From an uncultured Oscillospiraceae bacterium (GTDB lineage Bacteria; Bacillota; Clostridia; Oscillospirales; Acutalibacteraceae): a DNA stretch of 33,598 bases. The position numbers were made by a program, and so were the translations under genes. Under the pieces are notes generated by a model. The model was not told where the DNA came from, ran no database searches, and saw only the letters and a program-made list of their open reading frames with translations. The stretch lies in contig CASFRX010000034.1 of the NCBI GenBank assembly GCA_949297075.1, positions 1 to 33,598 of the forward strand, read 5' to 3'. Numbering within the stretch: the stretch's first letter is position 1; each line of letters begins with the position of its first letter. Positions 16,568 through 24,319 of this stretch are shown here, in pieces.

Positions 16568-16782
16568 TGCCGCAAAGAGGAAACAGGTGAAAATCCTGTA
16601 CGAGCCCGTCGCCGTGAGGCACACAAAAAATGCGAAATTCTGACCGATTCCGCAAAATCGGGACAAGCCATTGAAGAATAATCTTTGAGAAGGTGAAATT
16701 CGTCGGTGCCGTAAGTCGAAATACTCTTGGCGGTAATTGCCTGCAAGCCATTGGCAGCGGTGTCCTGCCGGCTTGAGGACGC
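16568..16782 (+). ncRNA. Cobalamin riboswitch
   Basis: The leader contains the conserved GAGGAAACAGGTGAAAATCC core (GGTGAAAATCC, 16586-16596), then a CCCGTCGCCGTGA segment standing for the usual CCCGCCACTGTGA. Near the end is a B12-box-like AGCGGTGTCCTGCC (16755-16768). Spacing between the two is about 190 nt, normal for this class. No T-run terminator follows, so control is probably at translation. TCCTGTA in the core (16594-16600) is complementary to TACAGGA at the ribosome binding site (16793-16799), which is suggestive only. The downstream genes fit B12 uptake. Confidence 0.8.
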
Positions 16783-16809
16783 AAAAATAAAATACAGGAG
16801 ATGCAAGCT

Positions 16810-17277
16810 ATGCAAAAGACAAGATTTAAAAAGACATTGTCGTTTGCCGTTTGTTTGGTGCTTGTTGCGGCAATAGCACTGTTTATAACCGGCTGTAACG
16901 GCGAAAACACACCTACGGAAAACTCTACAGCGGCCACTACCGCTATAGAAGCTCCCGAAGCAAGCCCATCTGAGATGGGTCAGGGAAAAACGCAGTTTAA
17001 TTTCAGCATAACTTTCCCCGACAAAACTCAAAAGGACTTCATCATCAAAACAGACAAAACCACCGTTGGCGAAGCTCTGCAGGAATTGGGCTTAATTGAC
17101 GGCGAAAAAGGTCCTTACGGACTTTATGTTAAAAAAGTAAACGGAGTTGAGCTTGATTACGACACTCACGGCAAATATTGGGCATTTTACATTGACGGCG
17201 AAATGGCTATGACCGGCGTTGATTCGACAGGAATTGAGCCGGGTGTTGCCTACTCCTTCGTTGCAGTCGATGCATGA
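16810..17277 (+). CDS. DUF4430 lipoprotein, probable cobalamin-binding partner
   Basis: A 155-aa secreted lipoprotein. The signal peptide has a basic start, a long hydrophobic core and a lipobox I-T-G-C (about 28 residues in), followed by a Ser/Thr/Pro-rich linker. The rest is a DUF4430 domain (from F-N-F-S-I-T-F-P-D-K-T through T-V-G-E-A-L-Q-E-L-G and Y-G-L-Y-V-K-K-V-N-G-V to Y-W-A-F-Y-I-D-G-E). This family is related to the C-terminal domain of transcobalamin and intrinsic factor. AGGAG lies 9 nt before this ATG; the in-frame ATG at 16801 is too close to it. Under the cobalamin riboswitch and coupled to the next gene, it probably captures B12 at the cell surface. Confidence 0.85.
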   Translation: MQKTRFKKTLSFAVCLVLVAAIALFITGCNGENTPTENSTAATTAIEAPEASPSEMGQGKTQFNFSITFPDKTQKDFIIKTDKTTVGEALQELGLIDGEKGPYGLYVKKVNGVELDYDTHGKYWAFYIDGEMAMTGVDSTGIEPGVAYSFVAVDA

Positions 17278-17786
17278 AGCTGAAAGTTAAAGAAATTGCC
17301 GTTTTCGGTATGCTCGGCGCCATGATGTATGCCTCCAAGGTTTTAATGGAGGTTGCGCCGAACATTCACCTCATCGGCACATTTATAATTGCAGAAACCG
17401 TGGTTTACCGCAAAAAAGCGCTGTATCCAATTTATGTTTTCGTGTTTTTGACAGGTCTGCTCAGCGGCTTTGCGACCTGGTGGATACCATATCTCTATAT
17501 CTGGGCGGTGCTTTGGGGCGCAGCAATGCTTCTGCCCCAAAAGCTCTCTAAGAGAGCGAGACCCGTAATTTATATGCTTCTCTGCGGCCTCCACGGTCTG
17601 CTTTACGGAACGCTTTACGCCCCTGCACAGGCCATTCTTTTCGGCTTGGATTTCAAGGGAATGATAGCTTGGATAGTTGCAGGTCTGCCATTTGACGCTG
17701 TCCATGCCGCCGGTAACCTTGCCGCAGGACTGTTGATTTGCCCTCTGATAAGCATACTTAAACGGGCAGAAAAATTTACACATTAA
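17274..17786 (+). CDS. ECF transporter S component, probably for cobalamin
   Basis: A 170-aa polytopic membrane protein with about five or six hydrophobic segments. The N-terminal helix K-E-I-A-V-F-G-M-L-G-A-M-M-Y-A-S-K and the A-G-L-P-F-D-A-V-H-A-A-G-N segment are typical of S components, which bind a vitamin and dock on the shared EcfAAT module. The ATGA overlap with the lipoprotein gene implies coupled translation. Control by a cobalamin riboswitch makes B12 or a precursor the likely substrate. No Ecf module genes are in the window. Confidence 0.85.
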   Translation: MKLKVKEIAVFGMLGAMMYASKVLMEVAPNIHLIGTFIIAETVVYRKKALYPIYVFVFLTGLLSGFATWWIPYLYIWAVLWGAAMLLPQKLSKRARPVIYMLLCGLHGLLYGTLYAPAQAILFGLDFKGMIAWIVAGLPFDAVHAAGNLAAGLLICPLISILKRAEKFTH

Positions 17787-17794
17787 TTCACAAA

Positions 17795-17828
17795 GGGCTT
17801 GCAATTCAAACGGATTGCAAGCTCTTTT
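17795..17828 (+). repeat. Hairpin repeat copy 1; likely terminator of the B12 unit
   Basis: GGGCTTGCAAT (17795-17805) pairs with ATTGCAAGCTC (17814-17824) over an 8-nt loop, followed by TTTT. It is almost identical to the element at 18082. It stands 9 nt after the S-component gene, where a terminator is expected. Confidence 0.75.
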
Positions 17829-18081
17829 AGACTGTCGATAAATGCGCCCGAGCGCATAGTGATGTATTACAAGAATAATTAAGTTATAACAACCGTACAA
17901 CTTTGATTATCATTTCGGTGGTATATGGTATAGAAAATATATAGTCGAAAAATCACTATGCTTGCCGTTTTTTCTCGCTCGGAGTACCTTTGTACGCCTA
18001 TCGCTCGAACAAAACGGCATCGGGCATCATTTCTCGGCAGTCTCACAGCTTGCCGAAAAATGCTTTTTCGACAAGCTGAAA
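17829..18081. other. Non-coding stretch between the two hairpin repeats
   Basis: No gene is supported here. GCATAGTGAT (17854-17863) is repeated inverted as ATCACTATGC (17952-17961). Further on, CTTGCCGAAAAA and TTTTTCGACAAG (about 18051-18077) form a 12-bp hairpin with one mismatch. The stretch between the two hairpin repeats is thus rich in inverted repeats, like a small non-autonomous element or a structured RNA. This is inference. Confidence 0.4.
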
Positions 18082-18117
18082 GGGCTTGCAATTCAAACGA
18101 ATTGCAAGCTCTTTTTT
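18082..18117 (+). repeat. Hairpin repeat copy 2 with T-run
   Basis: GGGCTTGCAATT (18082-18093) pairs with AATTGCAAGCTC (18100-18111), followed by TTTTTT (18112-18117). It differs from copy 1 at one base in the shared core and has a longer T-run. As a + strand terminator it has no obvious gene before it other than the stretch between the copies. Confidence 0.75.
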
Positions 18118-18224
18118 GTTTTATATTTATAATCAAATCATCAGGATAAATCTTTTGTTAAATCTTCAAGCGCCTTTTTTCAGCCACGCAGCTGCCTGCA
18201 AAGGCAATGCAAGTCACCTGCACA

Positions 18225-18262
18225 TAAAAATCAAGGCTAAGGTAGTTGTCCTCAGCCTTGAT
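18225..18262 (-). terminator. Intrinsic terminator after the purple-acid-phosphatase-like gene
   Basis: On the - strand ATCAAGGCTGAGG (18262-18250) pairs with CCTTAGCCTTGAT (18242-18230), with one internal mismatch, followed by TTTTT. It lies 22 nt past the gene end. Confidence 0.75.
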
Positions 18263-18283
18263 ATTTGTGATAAAGTTTTGAAA

Positions 18284-19726
18284 TTAGAAAATATCGTGGT
18301 TAATTACAGAATCAAGAAGAGCAGGAACCATGATAATAAACTTGGGAAGCCACTCGCCAAAGGCATAAACTGCAAGGCGGAGGAATGAGGGCACAATGTT
18401 TGCCTTATATTCAAGCTCGCTTGTAGTGTTATCACCTGTGAAAGTGATTTTGTTTTCGCCTGCTGCCTTAGTTACAACATATTCATCAACAAGGTTTGTA
18501 TCGCCTGTTTCATCGTTGAGAATATATGTTTTGAGGGTGAGAGTTGTTCCGTTGATTTCAACAGTTTCAAAGCAGCCGCCGATATGGTCGGGGCTTTCGT
18601 TGCCGTAGCCCTCACGCTGGATAACAAGTCTGTCGATGAAATCCATGTTCATGAAATGACCCTGAAGGAAAGGACGAACTTCATAACGCTTGCTGCCGGC
18701 TGTGCCGGAGAGAACATATGTAGTGCCGTTTTCGTTGAGCTTATTGCCTGTGAGGGGCTTAGTGCGCAGATACTGGTGGTCATGACCCGAGAAAGCAAAA
18801 TCAACATTACAAGCATCGAGAACCTTTGTGAGAGATTTTTGAAGATAGAGAGCGTCAGGCCACTTGCCGTCTTTACCGAGGGTGTATGGTGATTTGTGAA
18901 AGAATACTATTTTCCAATCCTTATCGGTGGAGTTCATATCGTTTTCAAGCCACTTGAGCTGAGAATTGGAAACGGAGAGCAAATCATTTGTGTTGATAAC
19001 AGCAAAGTGAGCGTTGCCGTAATCAAAGGAATAGTTAACGCCTGTTTTTGTTTCAACGCTTTCGGTGGTATCGAGGTTAAACATATTGGTGAACCAATAA
19101 TCAACGCCGAGGCCGTCGTGGTTACCTGAGGCTGGAACAAGCGTGCAGCCTCTGTTCATATCGCCGAATGCCTGATCGTATAAATCCCATTCCTCGTTTG
19201 TGCTGTCGTTAGTAAAGTCGCCGCAGTTGGAAACGAAATCAGCAGCGGGCAATTTTTTGAATGCGGCAGCAAGAGTATTTGCACCCTTTTGGAAGCTGTC
19301 AAGGTTGCTCGCCTGAACATCAGCTATGTTGATAAAGCCGATTTTGTCGTTGCCGTCATCAGTTCTGAACATGCCCTCTTTCCATGTCTGTCCATCGCCT
19401 ACACGGTAAAGATAGGACATGCCGGGAGTAAGGCCGGTAACTACAGCCTTGTGCATCCAGTTGCCCTCCCATTCCTGACAAATAACATCTTCAACTGTAT
19501 ATGCGCTTGCAGGGAGGCCGATGATTTCAACCTTTGTTTCCGTCTGCTCTGCCGTGTACCAGCAGAAACCTCTGGAGGTTGATGTATCACCGTTTACGGT
19601 AACGGAAAGACGAGTGGGGGCAGTGCCTGTTTTGCCTGCATCTTCAGCAGAAGCAAAGCTTGTAACGCTTGCTGCCAGCATGATAACGCAGAGCAAAATG
19701 CTGATGATTTTCTTAAAATTTTTCAT
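18284..19726 (-). CDS. Secreted purple-acid-phosphatase-like metallophosphoesterase
   Basis: A 480-aa exported enzyme. A Sec signal peptide (1-27, ending S-F-A-S-A) is followed by a fibronectin-like N-terminal domain (about 35-122) and the calcineurin-like metallophosphoesterase domain. Metal-binding motifs are N-I-A-D-V-Q (D136), N-C-G-D-F-T-N-D (167-174), G-N-H-D (201-204), F-F-H-K-S (H277) and G-H-D-H-Q-Y (314-319), all intact. The last 35 residues are hydrophobic (L-R-L-A-V-Y-A-F-G-E-W-L-P-K-F-I-I-M-V-P) and may associate with the membrane. AAAGGAG sets the start. It is 23 nt after the alpha-galactosidase gene, so probably co-transcribed. The phosphate-ester substrate is unknown. Confidence 0.92.
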   Translation of the reverse strand: MKNFKKIISILLCVIMLAASVTSFASAEDAGKTGTAPTRLSVTVNGDTSTSRGFCWYTAEQTETKVEIIGLPASAYTVEDVICQEWEGNWMHKAVVTGLTPGMSYLYRVGDGQTWKEGMFRTDDGNDKIGFINIADVQASNLDSFQKGANTLAAAFKKLPAADFVSNCGDFTNDSTNEEWDLYDQAFGDMNRGCTLVPASGNHDGLGVDYWFTNMFNLDTTESVETKTGVNYSFDYGNAHFAVINTNDLLSVSNSQLKWLENDMNSTDKDWKIVFFHKSPYTLGKDGKWPDALYLQKSLTKVLDACNVDFAFSGHDHQYLRTKPLTGNKLNENGTTYVLSGTAGSKRYEVRPFLQGHFMNMDFIDRLVIQREGYGNESPDHIGGCFETVEINGTTLTLKTYILNDETGDTNLVDEYVVTKAAGENKITFTGDNTTSELEYKANIVPSFLRLAVYAFGEWLPKFIIMVPALLDSVINHDIF

Positions 19727-19749
19727 GTGTTTTCTCCTTTTACTTGAAT

Positions 19750-21933
19750 TTATTTCACTTCTTCAACATAAACAGTAAAGCTTGTGCCGTCTTTTCGAGG
19801 AGCATTTTTAAAGCTCAGGCCTGCATTCATAAGCAGTGCGCCCGAATGGACTTCGCCTGTCCAGCTGTCACGGTAATACTTATCGGGGTCAAGACCTTTA
19901 AGACGGGCAAAGAAAGTGGAGTTGCAGTTATAAAGCATGGTCACAAAAGTGAAGAGAGCCTCGCTCTTGTCCTGAGCTACATAGCCCCACGCACAGTGGT
20001 GTCCGTCCTCCATGGGAGCAATAAGTCGGTAAAGGTCGCCCGAATGAATTACATCGTAATACTTGTGGTAATCTGCAACCTGCTTTTTGACTGTTTCAAG
20101 CTCCTCATCGTTGAGCTTAATGGGGTCAAGCTCATAGCCGAATGTGCCTGCCATGGCAACATTACCCTTGGTTTCGTAGCCGGTGCGGCCGCAGGCGGAA
20201 ACATGTGCGCCAACGGTTGAAACAGGATAGCACATAGATGTGCCGTACTGAATTGAAAGGCGTTCAATGGGGTCTGTATTGTCGCTGCACCAAATCTGCG
20301 GAGAGAAATAGAGCATACCGGGGTCAAAGCGACCTCCGCCGCCTGAGCAGTTTTCAAGAAGAATGTGGGGATATGCGTCCACAAGCCTGCCCATGAGCTC
20401 ATATGTGCCCAGCACAAAGCGGTGGAAAACCTCCTGCTGTCTGTCCGCAGGAAGCAGAGCAGAGCCTGCTTCGGAAATGTTGCGATTGAAATCCCATTTG
20501 ACATAGTCAATATGGTTATTTGACAGAACCGTACTCATCTGTTCAAAAATATTATCTCTCACATCCTGCCTGGACATATCTAAAACATACTGATGACGGC
20601 CTATTGATTTATCTCGGCCGGGCACCTGCAAGCACCAATCGGGATGGGTGCGATAGAGGTCGGAATCGGGAGAAATCATTTCGGGCTCGTACCAAATGCC
20701 GAATTTGAGACCAAGGGCATGAACTCTGTCCACAAGGCTCTTGATGCCGCCCTTAAGCTTATTCTCGTTGACATACCAATCGCCTAAGGAGTTTGTATCA
20801 TCATTTCGGGTACCGAACCAGCCGTCATCCATAACGAGCATTTCGATGCCGAGCTCTTTTGCTCGCTTGGCAAAAGCCACCAGCTTATCATCGTCAAAAT
20901 CAAAATATGCAGCTTCCCAGCTATTGATAAGCAAGGGACGCTTTTTGTTTTTCCATTCTCCGCGGATAAGGTGATTGTTGTAGAGTCTGTGGAACACACG
21001 GCTCATTTCGCCTATGCCCTGAGCGGAATAGACCATAACCAATTCGGGAGATGTGAAGCTTGAGCCGGGTTCAAGCCGCCAACTGAAATCGGTGGGATTG
21101 ATGCCCATAATAATTCGGGTTGAGCCGTTGAAATCGACCTCAATATCAGCCGCAAAGTTGCCGCTGTAAACCAAATTGAAGCCGTAAGCCTCGCCGTAAT
21201 CCTCGGTTGCGTTATCCTTTGCAAGGGCAACAAAGGGGTTGTGAGTGTGGCTCGATGAGCCTCTCTTGCTGGCGATTGACTGAATACCGTGCTCCAAATG
21301 GCGGGTAACGAGAGTGCGTTCCTTGCAGTGGAAGCCGTAGAGATGCATCATGTTGAAATCCATGCTGTTAAAATCCACGCAAGCGCTGTAAACTCGCTGA
21401 ATATCCATAGGCTTATCGGAGGAGTTTTCAACACGCACGCTTCTTGTCATTGCGCCGTAGTTTTCAAAAACGGTATAGAGCAAATAGACCTTTGCTCCCG
21501 TTACTTTGTCGAGGGTTTCAACCTCAAGAGTAGAGGCGTCGTCATCGCTCATTGAATAAAGAGCCGGCAGACCCTCAAGAGCCGGCTTGCCCTTGAAAAT
21601 CCTGTGGCTTATGTAGCGAATATCCGTTGAAGTGTTGCCAAAGCTGTTGCGGATTGCAAGGGCGGAAACACGCATGTCTCCCGTGCCGTTGCAAGAATAT
21701 TCCATCGGCCACGAATCGCAGGTAAAGCCGCTTGCCTCCTCCAAAACAGGGTTAGAGGGGCTGAAAGATGCGTTGTGCTGGTGAGGCGCTAAAAACTCCA
21801 CAGAATTATCGGGAATATATGAGCCGTAATAAAGATGAATCAAATAGTCTTCTTTATAGGCTTGGAAAATATAGCTTGATGTTTTGGTATCAAGCTTGAA
21901 AATTCGCTTTTCGCTGTCAAAACTTATAGGCAA
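19750..21933 (-). CDS. GH36 alpha-galactosidase
   Basis: A 727-aa cytoplasmic enzyme that removes terminal alpha-galactose from raffinose-type sugars or galactosyl glycans. The N-terminal beta-supersandwich domain (to about 330) is followed by the TIM barrel: N-S-W-E-A-A-Y-F-D-F (337-346), M-D-D-G-W-F-G (368-374), the nucleophile in Y-V-K-W-D-F-N-R-N (D481), C-S-G-G-G-G-R-F-D (529-537) and the acid/base in C-S-D-N-T-D-P-I-E-R (D551). Full length for family 36. No signal peptide. The start is a TTG 7 nt after AGAGGTG. Promoter and an inverted repeat lie just upstream. First gene of a two-gene unit with the phosphatase. Confidence 0.95.
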   Translation of the reverse strand: MPISFDSEKRIFKLDTKTSSYIFQAYKEDYLIHLYYGSYIPDNSVEFLAPHQHNASFSPSNPVLEEASGFTCDSWPMEYSCNGTGDMRVSALAIRNSFGNTSTDIRYISHRIFKGKPALEGLPALYSMSDDDASTLEVETLDKVTGAKVYLLYTVFENYGAMTRSVRVENSSDKPMDIQRVYSACVDFNSMDFNMMHLYGFHCKERTLVTRHLEHGIQSIASKRGSSSHTHNPFVALAKDNATEDYGEAYGFNLVYSGNFAADIEVDFNGSTRIIMGINPTDFSWRLEPGSSFTSPELVMVYSAQGIGEMSRVFHRLYNNHLIRGEWKNKKRPLLINSWEAAYFDFDDDKLVAFAKRAKELGIEMLVMDDGWFGTRNDDTNSLGDWYVNENKLKGGIKSLVDRVHALGLKFGIWYEPEMISPDSDLYRTHPDWCLQVPGRDKSIGRHQYVLDMSRQDVRDNIFEQMSTVLSNNHIDYVKWDFNRNISEAGSALLPADRQQEVFHRFVLGTYELMGRLVDAYPHILLENCSGGGGRFDPGMLYFSPQIWCSDNTDPIERLSIQYGTSMCYPVSTVGAHVSACGRTGYETKGNVAMAGTFGYELDPIKLNDEELETVKKQVADYHKYYDVIHSGDLYRLIAPMEDGHHCAWGYVAQDKSEALFTFVTMLYNCNSTFFARLKGLDPDKYYRDSWTGEVHSGALLMNAGLSFKNAPRKDGTSFTVYVEEVK

Positions 21934-21953
21934 ATACAGACACCTCTTATCTT

Positions 21954-22005
21954 AAATACTTAGTAGTATTTATAATAATATATTTTGCCCAAAATAGCAA
22001 GTAAA
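21954..22005 (-). promoter_or_regulatory. Promoter and candidate operator of the alpha-galactosidase unit
   Basis: On the - strand, TTTACT (22005-22000), a 17-nt spacer and TATATT (21982-21977) form a plausible sigma-A promoter. Just downstream, AAATACT-acta-AGTATTT (21971-21954) is a perfect 7-bp inverted repeat placed where a repressor would block transcription, a little before the ribosome binding site. Confidence 0.5.
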
Positions 22006-22083
22006 GACAAGCAATAATTTATTAATGAGGTAAACAATCTTTAACTAAACTTCAAATTTTGAGCTGTTCTGCCTCTGAAAAGC

Positions 22084-22113
22084 AAAAAAGCTCCCGGTGC
22101 AAACACCAAGAGC
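22084..22113 (-). terminator. Intrinsic terminator of the 50-residue peptide gene
   Basis: On the - strand GCTCTTGGTG (22113-22104) pairs with CACCGGGAGC (22099-22090) over a 4-nt loop (two G-U pairs), followed by TTTTTT. It begins about 21 nt after the stop codon. Confidence 0.85.
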
Positions 22114-22134
22114 CTTTCGCCAATAAAAGTTGAA

Positions 22135-22287
22135 TTAGAAAAGCTTTGTAACAGCCTCAACAACAGCAACAACTGCTTCCTTAACACCGTTCCAGTTGAT
22201 ACCACCGAAAGCAGAAACAACAGCGTTGATGTCGAAGTTCTTTGCGAATGCGACGATAGCGTCGATAACGATTGTGACATAATCCAT
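22135..22287 (-). CDS. Small 50-residue amphipathic peptide gene of unknown function
   Basis: I do not recognise this product. It starts M-D-Y-V-T-I-V-I-D-A-I-V-A-F-A-K, has a central F-G-G-I-N-W-N-G and ends A-V-V-E-A-V-T-K-L-F. The two ends look like related amphipathic helices joined by a Gly/Asn/Trp turn. Net charge is near zero, and there is no signal peptide and no Cys. GGAGGTG lies 6 nt before the ATG, and the gene has its own near-consensus promoter and terminator. Codons are almost all of the strongly preferred kind (ATC, GTT, GCT, AAC, TTC, GGT, AAG), as in highly expressed genes. Leaderless bacteriocin, phenol-soluble-modulin-like peptide or small structural protein are possibilities; none is proven. 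It sits between the teichoic-type operon and the alpha-galactosidase unit. Confidence 0.82.
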   Translation of the reverse strand: MDYVTIVIDAIVAFAKNFDINAVVSAFGGINWNGVKEAVVAVVEAVTKLF

Positions 22288-22321
22288 GATGTGCACCTCC
22301 TCCACCTTTAATGATGCTTCT

Positions 22322-22350
22322 ATAATACCATGTTTTCCATAGTTTGTCCA
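22322..22350 (-). promoter_or_regulatory. Strong sigma-A promoter of the 50-residue peptide gene
   Basis: On the - strand TGGACA (22350-22345), a 17-nt spacer and TATTAT (22327-22322) each have one mismatch to consensus, with optimal spacing. The transcript would start about 27 nt before the start codon. Confidence 0.8.
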
Positions 22351-22446
22351 TAAAAATTTGAAAATTATGAATTTTTTTGCAAATAATCAAATTAAACTTC
22401 GATTATGGAACAAAAATAAGCAAGTTACACAAAATATTTGGTAAAT

Positions 22447-23544
22447 TTAACTAATAATCCTATCTAAAATTCGTTGGCAGCTTTTTCCGTCAACAGCTTC
22501 AAGGTTTAGCTTTTTGAATTCTTCAAGCTTTTCATCCGCCTTTGCGTTTCTTACAGCGGCAATAAGCTCATCGGTGTTTCGGACTATTTTTCCGGGCACA
22601 AAGGTTTCATAATCATAGTAAACAGGTCTGCGAGCCAAGTATTCCTCCATATCGGGAGCGAAGAACACGCAAGGCTTATCCAGCAGAACGAAATCCATGC
22701 AGATAGATGAATAATCCGTAATCAGCATATCGCTTATCAAGGTCAGTTCGTTAACGCTCTTGTAATCCGTTACATCTATTGCTCCGTTCAGCCTTGCCGC
22801 TCCGTGAACCTGAGGATGCAGGCGAACAAGCAAACAGTATTCATCGCCGAGAGCCTTCGTAAACTTTTCATAGTCAAAAAGCTTCAAAAATTCTGCATCG
22901 CTTTTAGGGTCATCACGGAAAGTCGGAGCATAAAGCACAATTTTTTTGCCCTTACATTGGGGATGTTTTTCTTCAAAATCAGCCCTCAATTCTTTTGCGT
23001 TCGCAGCATTTAAGAGAGCGTCCGCTCTTGGAGAGCCGAGGGGCAAAACTCTGCTTTCATCAATGCCGAAAGCGCTTGCATAAATGTGCCTTACGCCCTC
23101 AGCCGAACAAATAACAAAGCTCAGCTTTTTGTCTGCGGCAAGCTCAAGCTCACGAATTTCCTTAGGCAGTTCGATACTCAAACCGAACTGCTTGAAAGCT
23201 CCCTCGCCGTGCCAAAGCTGAACAAGCACAGCCTCCCTGCGGAAATTCAAAAAGCCCATGGGCATGAAATTATCGTTCATAAAAACATATTTGCTCGTGG
23301 CAAATTTAAAGGTTTTTACGGTAAAAAACGCAATCGCCTTGAGGGGCGAAGAAAAATCCTCGTGGGAAATGCAGTTAAAATCGTAATTCCCTCTTTTTTC
23401 AAGCTCTTTCCTTATTTCTCCCAAGCTGTCATTAAAGGAGGCATTGTGGGGAGAAAGCAAAGTAACCCTGTTAGCCTTTAAAGGAAACAGGGCACGGAAG
23501 AAATTAAAAATAATCGCAAGAATCCTGTAAAAAAATTTTTTCAT
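22447..23544 (-). CDS. CDP-glycerol glycerophosphotransferase-family protein (TagB/TagF type)
   Basis: A 365-aa predicted polyol-phosphate transferase, placed at the inner membrane face. A basic, hydrophobic N-terminus (M-K-K-F-F-Y-R-I-L-A-I-I-F) is followed by the family motifs Q-L-W-H-G-E-G-A-F-K-Q-F-G, Y-A-P-T-F-R-D, R-L-H-P-Q-V-H and D-Y-S-S-I-C-M-D-F-V-L-L-D-K-P. These enzymes prime or extend teichoic-acid chains using CDP-glycerol or CDP-ribitol. I chose the ATG at 23544; a TTG four codons upstream is also possible and neither has a strong ribosome binding site. Last gene of the five-gene wall-polymer operon. No CDP-glycerol synthase gene is in the window. Confidence 0.9.
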   Translation of the reverse strand: MKKFFYRILAIIFNFFRALFPLKANRVTLLSPHNASFNDSLGEIRKELEKRGNYDFNCISHEDFSSPLKAIAFFTVKTFKFATSKYVFMNDNFMPMGFLNFRREAVLVQLWHGEGAFKQFGLSIELPKEIRELELAADKKLSFVICSAEGVRHIYASAFGIDESRVLPLGSPRADALLNAANAKELRADFEEKHPQCKGKKIVLYAPTFRDDPKSDAEFLKLFDYEKFTKALGDEYCLLVRLHPQVHGAARLNGAIDVTDYKSVNELTLISDMLITDYSSICMDFVLLDKPCVFFAPDMEEYLARRPVYYDYETFVPGKIVRNTDELIAAVRNAKADEKLEEFKKLNLEAVDGKSCQRILDRIIS

Positions 23545-23566
23545 CGCTTCGTTCAACTCAAAAATA

Positions 23567-24310
23567 TTATTCGGATTTTACTCTCTTGTCGTAAATATCG
23601 CAGACCTCATCTGCCGAACCGGCGGCAATAATCTTGCCCTTGTCCAGCAATATAGCCTTTGTGCAAAGGCGGCGAACCTGAGCGGTGTTATGGGAAACAA
23701 AGAGCACGGTAACGCCCTTGTCAAACATACTTTTCACCTTGGCTTCGCTCTTAATTTTAAACTTTGCATCGCCCACGGAGAGAACTTCATCGAGAATAAG
23801 CACCTGAGGCTCAACCGCCGTAGCAATGGAAAAGCCGAGCCTTGCTCTCATGCCCGAAGAATAGTTTTTGACGGAAACATCTATAAAATCTCCAAGCTCC
23901 GAGAAAGCAACTATTTCATCGTAGCGTTCTTCAATATACTTGCGGGAATATCCCATAGTTGCGCCGTAAAGATAAATATTTTCGGCTCCTGTGTAGTTCA
24001 TATCAAAGCCTGCGCCGAGCTCAAGCAGGGGTGCAATAACGCCGTTGACCTGAACAGTGCCCTTAGTGGGCTTTAAAACGCCTGCAATAACCTTGAGCAG
24101 CGTGCTTTTGCCTGCGCCGTTAAATCCGAGGATGCCTATGCGCTCGCCCTCTTTAACCTCAAAGGAAACATCGGTCAGAGCCCAAAACTCAGTATACCGG
24201 AGCTTGCGCTTTAAAAATTTAATCAGATATTCTTTTATATTGTCGATTTTTTCTTTATTAAGGTTGAATTTAACGCTTATATTTTCAACCTTGACTGCTG
24301 TTTTAGGCAT
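23567..24310 (-). CDS. ABC transporter ATP-binding protein, polysaccharide/teichoic acid export type
   Basis: A 247-aa ATPase of the TagH/Wzt family. Walker A is G-F-N-G-A-G-K-S-T (62-70), the signature is Y-S-S-G-M (about 149-153), Walker B is L-I-L-D-E-V-L-S-V-G-D and the switch His is in F-V-S-H-N. The insert before the first strand (K-I-D-N-I-K-E-Y-L-I-K-F-L-K-R-K) is usual in this group. There is no C-terminal substrate-recognition domain as in some Wzt proteins. GAGGT precedes the ATG. It lies 9 nt after its permease, and they should form one exporter. Confidence 0.94.
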   Translation of the reverse strand: MPKTAVKVENISVKFNLNKEKIDNIKEYLIKFLKRKLRYTEFWALTDVSFEVKEGERIGILGFNGAGKSTLLKVIAGVLKPTKGTVQVNGVIAPLLELGAGFDMNYTGAENIYLYGATMGYSRKYIEERYDEIVAFSELGDFIDVSVKNYSSGMRARLGFSIATAVEPQVLILDEVLSVGDAKFKIKSEAKVKSMFDKGVTVLFVSHNTAQVRRLCTKAILLDKGKIIAAGSADEVCDIYDKRVKSE

Positions 24311-24319
24311 ATAGCTACC

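Noticed and set aside
16690..16703. Second GGTGAAA string inside the riboswitch region, as a possible tandem riboswitch
   Set aside because: Only one B12 box is present and the spacing fits a single aptamer, so it is more likely part of a variable arm.
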